This document shows positions 53,920 through 64,000 of a stretch of 64,000 nucleotides of DNA, piece after piece (the first letter of the stretch is position 1; every line of letters starts with the position of its first letter). The notes beneath the pieces were generated by a model, which saw only the letters and a list, made by a program, of their open reading frames with translations, was not told the origin of the DNA and searched no databases. This DNA comes from Methylophaga marina. Lineage in GTDB: Bacteria; Pseudomonadota; Gammaproteobacteria; Nitrosococcales; Methylophagaceae. A program made the position numbers and the translations under genes. Location: positions 2,595,001 through 2,659,000 of the forward strand of contig NZ_AP027741.1 in NCBI RefSeq assembly GCF_030296755.1, in the 5' to 3' direction.

Positions 53920-55740
53920 ATGACCTTGTTTTCAAAGGCGTTGCCTTTGCGTGCTTGCACGCGCCTTTCAGCATTTACGCTGATTTCTTCTTTACTTTCT
54001 TTACCTGCCATCGCCAGTGATGAGCTTAATTCCATTACCGTCACAGCGAATCGTATGCCTACGGAAAATGCGTTGGCGCCTTCTACTGTTATTACACGTA
54101 ACGAAATAGAAAAACTTCAAATTAACGATCTGCCTACGTTACTTTCCAGATTTCCTGGTATTGATATGATTCAACGAGGTGGTTACGGAAAAACGAGTGG
54201 TATCTCTATCAGAGGCAGTGACACAAAACAGATTCTAATTTTAGTTGATGGTGTTAAATGGCGCTCTGCAACCTCTGGCGCTGCTGCTTTGCAGGACTTT
54301 CCTGTTGAACAGATTGAACGCATTGAGATTGTGCGTGGTTCACGATCTGGCATTTATGGCTCTGAAGCTATAGGCGGTGTTATTCAGATTTTCACTCGTA
54401 AAGGTAAGAATGAAAAAGCCACACCCTATCTGACATTAGCCACAGGAACAAAAAATACACAAAAGGCAAGTGCTGGAATCAGTGGTGGTAATGCTTCAAC
54501 ACATTACAACTTGGGCTATAGCTACCTTTCAACCAATGGTATTGATGCACAAGATGATGAAAATCCAGATCACGATGGTTACCGCAATAAAAGTGTTTCA
54601 TTTAATGTGAATCATCAATTGTCTGATAACTGGAGCATTGGTGCTCATTTACTCAGAGTCGATGGCATCAATGAATATGACGGTAATGATCCTATTTATA
54701 GCAAAATAAGCCAACAAGTCATGGGGGTAAATACAAATATATTTGTGTCAGACTTGTGGGAGGTTTCAGTTCAGCTATCTGAATCTCGAGATAAGTCACA
54801 AGAACACTCTCGTAGTGAGGATACAGATCATTTTAATACCTTGCTCAGAACCATTAGTTGGGTGAATACACTTCATATAAACCCTCAACAGAAAGTGAAT
54901 ATAGGCTTTGATTACGATCACGATAAAATTGATAGTAACTTAGCTTACACAGAAACATCTCGTTCTAATAAAGCTGTTTTTGCTAGTTGGCAAGCCAGCG
55001 AGGGTAAACATGATTGGTTATTGAGTGCCAGACATGATGATAATGAGGCATTCGGGCATAGAAGCACCGGTACAGCAGATTATGGTTATTGGCTAACAGA
55101 AAAGTTGCGTCTTTCTGCATCGGCAGGTACTGGTTTTAGAACTCCTTCTTTTAATGACTTGTACTGGCCGACAGCTCCAAACCCTAACTTGTTACCAGAA
55201 AAATCAAAATCATACACAGTTGGTATTACTGGAACGCCTGAGTGGGGACAATGGGCTGTTAATGCATACAAAAATGAAATACGCGACCTTATTGCTTGGT
55301 CAAGAAACAGCTCTGGAAACTTTACGCCATCAAATGTCAATAAGGCTAAAATTAAAGGTATAGAGTTTGAGGCTTCAACGTCTATTGCTTCTTGGGATAT
55401 TTCAGGTGATATTTCATTCATTCAACCAGAAGATGGTGATTCAGGACGACAGCTTGTCAGAACGGCTAGACGTCTTGCCAACCTTCACATAGATAAAGAC
55501 TGGAATGCATGGTCAGCTGGAGCAAGCTGGAAACTCAGAGGAGCAACGTTTAATGATAGAAACAATACCCAACGTCTAGGCGGCTATGGACTATTGGATT
55601 TGCGTGTTGCTTATAAAGTCGATCCGGACTGGACTGTTAGGTTAACGGGCCAGAATATGTTAAACAAGGACTATCAAACAGTCGAAGAATATTACAGCTT
55701 AGGTCGCACTGTGATGTTGTCAGTGAGTTATCAACCATAA
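53920..55740 (+). CDS. btuB: TonB-dependent cobalamin receptor, BtuB-like
   Basis: Outer-membrane beta-barrel for corrinoid uptake. The 606-residue protein has a signal peptide ending near LPAIASD, a TonB box/plug start SITVTANRMPTENALAPSTVIT, and a plug domain (about 30-150) with GISIRGSDTKQILILVDGVKW and GSRSGIYGSEAIGGVIQIFTRKG. The 22-stranded barrel ends VMLSVSYQP. The family could import other ligands, but the cobalamin riboswitch upstream strongly favours B12. TonB and the BtuF/CD transporter are not in the window; the btuM-like gene may supply the inner-membrane step. Confidence 0.93.
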   Translation: MTLFSKALPLRACTRLSAFTLISSLLSLPAIASDELNSITVTANRMPTENALAPSTVITRNEIEKLQINDLPTLLSRFPGIDMIQRGGYGKTSGISIRGSDTKQILILVDGVKWRSATSGAAALQDFPVEQIERIEIVRGSRSGIYGSEAIGGVIQIFTRKGKNEKATPYLTLATGTKNTQKASAGISGGNASTHYNLGYSYLSTNGIDAQDDENPDHDGYRNKSVSFNVNHQLSDNWSIGAHLLRVDGINEYDGNDPIYSKISQQVMGVNTNIFVSDLWEVSVQLSESRDKSQEHSRSEDTDHFNTLLRTISWVNTLHINPQQKVNIGFDYDHDKIDSNLAYTETSRSNKAVFASWQASEGKHDWLLSARHDDNEAFGHRSTGTADYGYWLTEKLRLSASAGTGFRTPSFNDLYWPTAPNPNLLPEKSKSYTVGITGTPEWGQWAVNAYKNEIRDLIAWSRNSSGNFTPSNVNKAKIKGIEFEASTSIASWDISGDISFIQPEDGDSGRQLVRTARRLANLHIDKDWNAWSAGASWKLRGATFNDRNNTQRLGGYGLLDLRVAYKVDPDWTVRLTGQNMLNKDYQTVEEYYSLGRTVMLSVSYQP

Positions 55741-55760
55741 AGCATAATGGTTCCACAAAA

Positions 55761-55790
55761 AATACCCGAACAAGTTTCGGGTATTTTTTT
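55761..55790 (+). terminator. terminator after the btuB-like gene
   Basis: AATACCCGAA and TTCGGGTATT pair around CAAG, followed by a run of T. Confidence 0.92.
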
Positions 55791-55868
55791 GTCTGAAACT
55801 CAGGATTCATCTGGTCAGTAGCCTGCTAAAAATATAGAATTGTCACATCTTTTTTATGTTGAACTCCC

Positions 55869-57059
55869 ATGACAGATAAATATGACAATAAAGGCTTTGC
55901 CACCAAAGCCGTCCGTGTTGGTCACAAAAGAACAGCGGAATCTGAACAGTCTGAACCTATATTCCCAACGTCCAGCTTTGTCTTCGAAAGTGCAGAGCAA
56001 GCTGCAGCACGATTTGGTGGTGATGAGCCGGGTAATATCTATTCTCGTTTTACTAATCCCACCGTTCGCACATTTGAACAGCGTTTAGCTGCTTTGGAAG
56101 GTGGTGAGTCCTGTGTCGCTACTTCATCTGGCATGTCGGCGATTTTATCGACAATGATGGCCTTATTATCAGCCGGTGATCATATCGTTTCGTCGATGAG
56201 TATTTTCGGCACTACACGCGTGTTGTTTGATAAATATTTATCCAAGTTTGGTGTCAGCACCAGCTATGTGAAGCTGATTGATTTAGATGACTGGAAAGCC
56301 GCTATTACGCCAGAAACAAAAATGCTGTTTTTGGAAACGCCTTCCAACCCCATGAATGAAATTGCAGACTTAGAAGCACTCTCTGAGCTTGCCAAGGCCA
56401 ATGATTGTTTATTGGTTGTCGATAACTGTTTCTGCACGCCGGCATTACAGCGACCGTTGGAGTTTGGCGCTGATATCGTTGTGCATTCAGCCACAAAATA
56501 CATCGATGGCCAGGGCCGTTGTATTGGTGGTGCGGTGGTTGGCGATGCTAAGCGTGTGGGTGAAGATGTATATGGTTTCTTGCGTACAGCAGGACCGACG
56601 ATGAGTCCATTTAATGCCTGGACCTTCCTCAAAGGTCTGGAAACCTTGGATCTCAGAATGAAAGCCCATTCTGCGTCAGCACTTGAGGTAGCAAGCTGGC
56701 TGGAGTCGCAACCTTTAGTAAGCCATGTGTTTTACTCAGGCTTACCATCGCATCCACAGCACGAATTAGCTAAGAAACAGCAGTCAGCATTTGGTGGCAT
56801 TATTGCTTTTGAAATCAAAGGCGGTAAGAAGGATGCATGGTCTCTCATTAACGCTTTGGAGTGGCTGTCTATCACCGCGAACTTAGGTGATAGCAAAACG
56901 ACCATCACGCATCCTGCAACAACAACACATGGACGTCTCACTGAAGAAGCGCGCGCTGCAGCCGGTATCACCGATGGAATGTTACGCCTCTCTATCGGCC
57001 TTGAAAGTGTGGATGATATTAAAGCGGATTTAGCCCGCGGCTTTGCTGCTATTAAATAA
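55869..57059 (+). CDS. metZ: O-succinylhomoserine sulfhydrylase MetZ
   Basis: PLP enzyme that makes homocysteine directly from O-succinylhomoserine and sulfide. The 396-residue protein shows FATKAVRVGH, SGMSAILSTMMALLSAGDH and the PLP lysine K210 in HSATKYIDGQGR, followed by GGAVVG, which fits MetZ rather than MetB or MetC. Homocysteine is then methylated by MetH (B12-dependent) or MetE, a possible reason for closeness to the B12 genes, but no shared control is visible. Confidence 0.93.
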   Translation: MTDKYDNKGFATKAVRVGHKRTAESEQSEPIFPTSSFVFESAEQAAARFGGDEPGNIYSRFTNPTVRTFEQRLAALEGGESCVATSSGMSAILSTMMALLSAGDHIVSSMSIFGTTRVLFDKYLSKFGVSTSYVKLIDLDDWKAAITPETKMLFLETPSNPMNEIADLEALSELAKANDCLLVVDNCFCTPALQRPLEFGADIVVHSATKYIDGQGRCIGGAVVGDAKRVGEDVYGFLRTAGPTMSPFNAWTFLKGLETLDLRMKAHSASALEVASWLESQPLVSHVFYSGLPSHPQHELAKKQQSAFGGIIAFEIKGGKKDAWSLINALEWLSITANLGDSKTTITHPATTTHGRLTEEARAAAGITDGMLRLSIGLESVDDIKADLARGFAAIK

Positions 57060-57097
57060 CGGCATAAAATCTGCATAGCTCTGCCTAGATTGGAGTG

Positions 57098-57145
57098 GCT
57101 GTCAAAAAAATGTCTTTAAAAAGCGTAAAGACAGAAGCTGACAGC
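57098..57145. repeat. nested inverted repeat between metZ and the vWA gene
   Basis: The outer arms GCTGTCA/TGACAGC (57098-57104, 57139-57145) enclose a second perfect pair TGTCTTTA/TAAAGACA (57111-57118, 57126-57133), giving a long interrupted hairpin. No T-run follows. It lies 22 bp before the vWA start codon and may be a regulatory leader structure or weak terminator. Confidence 0.5.
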
Positions 57146-57167
57146 ATAATGAACAAGGTAGATTGCT

Positions 57168-58963
57168 ATGTTAGATTTCTTAAAGATCGCATTGCCATTA
57201 GCTTTGTTGGTGACTATGCCAACAAAGCTTGCACAAGCGGCTGAAACACCCAGTAGTGATGTTCGTGTTGTGATAGATGTCTCGGGCAGCATGAAAAAGA
57301 ATGATCCCAAAAACCTGCGAGCACCTGCGCTGAGAATGTTAGTGGGGCTCATGCCAGATGACGCAAACTCAGGGGTTTGGACCTTTGCTAAGATGGTCAA
57401 TATGCTGGTGCCATGGCAAAAAGTTGATGATGACTGGCGACAGAAAGCGATTGAAAAATCCTCAAAAATTCACTCCCTTGGTCTCTATACTAATATCGAG
57501 CTAGCCTTAGAAAAAGCCACAAAAACAGGCATAAAAAACGATCCTAAACAACGTCAAAGCTTGATTTTATTGTCTGATGGTTTTGTTGATTTACAACCAG
57601 GACAAAAAGCCAGCGAAGCCTCTCGCCAGCGCATCCTCAATGCGATTGTGCCTAGACTAAAAGCGGCGAATCTCGCCGTTCACACAATTGCCCTGTCAGA
57701 TAATGCCGATCATGAACTGCTGAAAGCTATCTCAATGGAAACGGATGGCTGGTATCAACAAGCCAATACGGCTGATGATTTGCAACGTATTTTCCTTCAT
57801 ATGTTCGAAAAAGCCACCCAGCCAGACACTGTTCCTCTCGCTGATAATCAGTTCAAAATCGATAGCAGTGTCAATGAAATGACAGTGCTGGCTTTTCGAA
57901 AAGCAGGATCAGCAGAAACACAACTTAAAACACCCGACGGTAGAACCCTCACCGAGTTGGATCAATCAGATAAATTGCGTTGGTTACATGAAGATAGTTT
58001 TGATCTGATTACCATTGAAAACCCGGCGACGGGCGAGTGGCGAATTGATGCTCAGCTTGATCCGGATAACAGGGTAATGGTTGTCACGGATATGAAACTG
58101 GAAACCAGTGATTTACCTAATAATGTGCTGAAAGGAGAAAAGTTCGATTTTCACGCAACATTAACTGATCACGGAAAACCCATTACACGAAACGATTTTC
58201 TGGAGTTGGTTGACGGCTCACTCAAACAAAATTCTGAGCTGGAAGAAAAGCAGTTGTCGATGACATTGGACCCACAAAAAAGTCAGTTTAATGCCAAATT
58301 GGGGGAGGAGTTCACCGCTGGACGTCAAGATGTGATTGTCACCTTGAAAAGTGCGACGTTTGAACGTCAGAGACGCCAAAGTATCAATGTGATAGCAGCG
58401 CCTTACTATGTTGATTCCGAACGTCTACCTGGTGATAGTCGAAGTCATCGTATACAGGTTCAGGTCGAACCAACCCTAATAAAACCAGATTCTTTGTCGA
58501 TAAAAGCATTATTAAGAGAAGAAAATGGTAGCGAGTGGCCATACGAGATGCAGAAAACGGATACGAACAATTGGCAGCTGACATTAACTGAACTCACGAA
58601 AGATGCCGATTACGAATTATCGCTTCAGTTACGCGGTGAAACGCCTGAAGGACGTCCGGTTTTTTTACAAGCTGAGCCTATCACGTTGAAAGATGAATTA
58701 GCGCTTGAACCAGCTGCTGAATTATTTGATGAAGAACTTGCTCCCATTCTGGAACCGATTACAGGTGAAGATGCAGCTGACGTCGATATTATGCCCTTGG
58801 ATGATGACTTGATGCTAAGCGAGGATAATGAAGAAGCAGGTATCTCAATATCTGATAACACAAAACTTCTGATAGGTAATGCCATTATCTTAGCTCTACT
58901 GATAGCTGGCGTTATCTGGTGGCGAAGACAGAATGCAGCAACCGCAGCGGTGGGAGATATGCT

Positions 58964-58967
<4 letters not shown>
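57168..58967 (+). CDS. membrane-anchored von Willebrand factor A domain protein
   Basis: A 599-residue protein with a signal peptide (about 1-24), then a vWA domain (about 32-215) with a complete MIDAS start DVSGSM (D37, S39, S41), so metal-dependent ligand binding is likely. A long beta-rich region (about 230-500) follows, then an acidic linker and a single membrane helix near 567-585 with WWRRQ after it. Most of it would be periplasmic. The start has an AAGGTAG site. It overlaps the TTG start of the giant acidic membrane protein downstream, so the two are likely made together. I do not know the function; TIGR03503-like vWA proteins are one possible relation. Confidence 0.8.
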
Positions 58968-63531
<4,564 letters not shown>

Positions 63532-63549
63532 TCAGTAGGTTTCATCGCC

Positions 63550-63585
63550 GCGTTTCATCGCTATTTTTTGACTGCGGTGAAACGC
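63550..63585. repeat. inverted repeat between the acidic gene and the mqo-like gene
   Basis: GCGTTTCATCGC (63550-63561) and GCGGTGAAACGC (63574-63585) pair over 12 positions with one G-T pair and a 12-base T-rich loop. It has no proper T-run downstream, so a terminator role is weak. Confidence 0.45.
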
Positions 63586-63627
63586 TGATTCTGTTAAAAT
63601 CGCCGGCAGTTTTTGCTGGGATTAAAA

Positions 63628-64000
63628 ATGACAGAACAAGTCCATGATGTAGCCATTATCGGTGGTGGCGTATGCGGTACAGCACTGATGTATTTGCTCA
63701 CTGAATACACCGATATACAACATATCGCTTTGGTTGAAAAATACGACCATGTTGCCAAAGTGAACTCTAACGGCAGAAATAATAGTCAGACGCTTCACTG
63801 TGGTGATATTGAAACGAATTACACCCTTGAGAAAGCCGCTAAAGTCAAAGCCGCGGCCCAGATGATTGTCAACTATGCTGATGAGCTGGCAGAACGTGAT
63901 GAAATCATTTTTAAATACCCCAAAATGGTATTGGGCGTGGGTGAAAAAGAGTGCGCCATGTTACGTGAGCGTTTCGAACGTTTCCGCACCGTCTTCACTT
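63628..64000 (+). CDS. mqo: malate:quinone oxidoreductase-like FAD protein (3' part outside the window)
   Basis: Only the first 124 codons are present. They encode an FAD-binding N-terminus (VAIIGGGVCGTALMYLL), then VEKYDHVAKVNSNGRNNSQTLHCGDIETNYTLEKA, a segment I associate with malate:quinone oxidoreductases of the epsilonproteobacterial-like type. Such enzymes oxidise malate at the membrane and pass electrons to quinone. The ATG at 63628 is the first plausible start. Without the C-terminal half the substrate is not certain; another FAD-dependent oxidoreductase remains possible. Confidence 0.8.
   Translation, partial: MTEQVHDVAIIGGGVCGTALMYLLTEYTDIQHIALVEKYDHVAKVNSNGRNNSQTLHCGDIETNYTLEKAAKVKAAAQMIVNYADELAERDEIIFKYPKMVLGVGEKECAMLRERFERFRTVFT

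Overview
The window is a contiguous chromosomal segment of a gammaproteobacterium, moderately AT-rich, with almost only core metabolism and no mobile element, CRISPR array, phage gene or tRNA that I could find. The 23S rRNA, the hfq-hflXKC-hisZ-purA order, the folK-dgk-panBCD order, a membrane pyrophosphatase beside a soluble one and the B12 genes together suggest a Methylophaga-like marine methylotroph. The genus is inference; the class is well supported.

Layout. 1-3358: end of an rRNA operon (16S-23S spacer, 23S, 5S, terminator). 3359-4003: a gene-free stretch with five small hairpins and the promoter of rho. 4004-12537: rho, then miaA-hfq-hflX-hflK-hflC-yjeT-hisZ-purA. 12535-18229: a convergent beta-hydroxyacid dehydrogenase, then glyA, nrdR and ribD-ribE-ribBA. 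18232-25125: lpxB, rnhB, pcnB, folK, dgk, panB, panC, panD and a UPF0114 protein. 25213-26931: a two-domain acyltransferase resembling the ornithine-lipid synthase OlsF. 26928-38625: mostly minus-strand genes (YchJ-like, epimerase-like, lytic transglycosylase, CopD-like, class I fumarase, proS, a tautomerase, a DUF4124 protein, a MATE transporter, membrane pyrophosphatase), with a retropepsin-like protease and a pseudouridine synthase on the plus strand. 38748-44234: TauE/SafE permease, ppa, serB, grxD, clpS, clpA.

44524-53556 is a ten-gene minus-strand cobalamin operon: btuM-like gene, cobB, bluB, cbiB, cobC/cobD-type decarboxylase, cobQ, cobU, cobT, cobS, cobO. It is headed by a cobalamin riboswitch. 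A second cobalamin riboswitch lies back-to-back with it and precedes a BtuB-type TonB-dependent receptor (53920-55740). The two promoters share about 120 bp. Together these genes encode outer- and inner-membrane uptake of corrinoids plus the late steps of B12 assembly and salvage; no corrin-ring synthesis gene is in the window.

55869-64000 holds metZ, a membrane-anchored vWA protein, a very large acidic single-pass membrane protein with two perfect GAGCCA hexamer arrays (12.5 and 37 copies) and four degenerate 69-residue repeats, and the start of a malate:quinone oxidoreductase-like gene. The vWA/acidic pair is the least explained part of the window.

At least seven genes (hisZ, glyA, ribBA, the retropepsin, the pseudouridine synthase, clpA and the acidic giant) are interrupted by small frameshifts. 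In each, adding one or two bases to a homopolymer run restores a full-length protein. Because glyA, ribBA and clpA are among them, I read these as under-called homopolymers in the assembly rather than true pseudogenes, and I annotate each as one gene.
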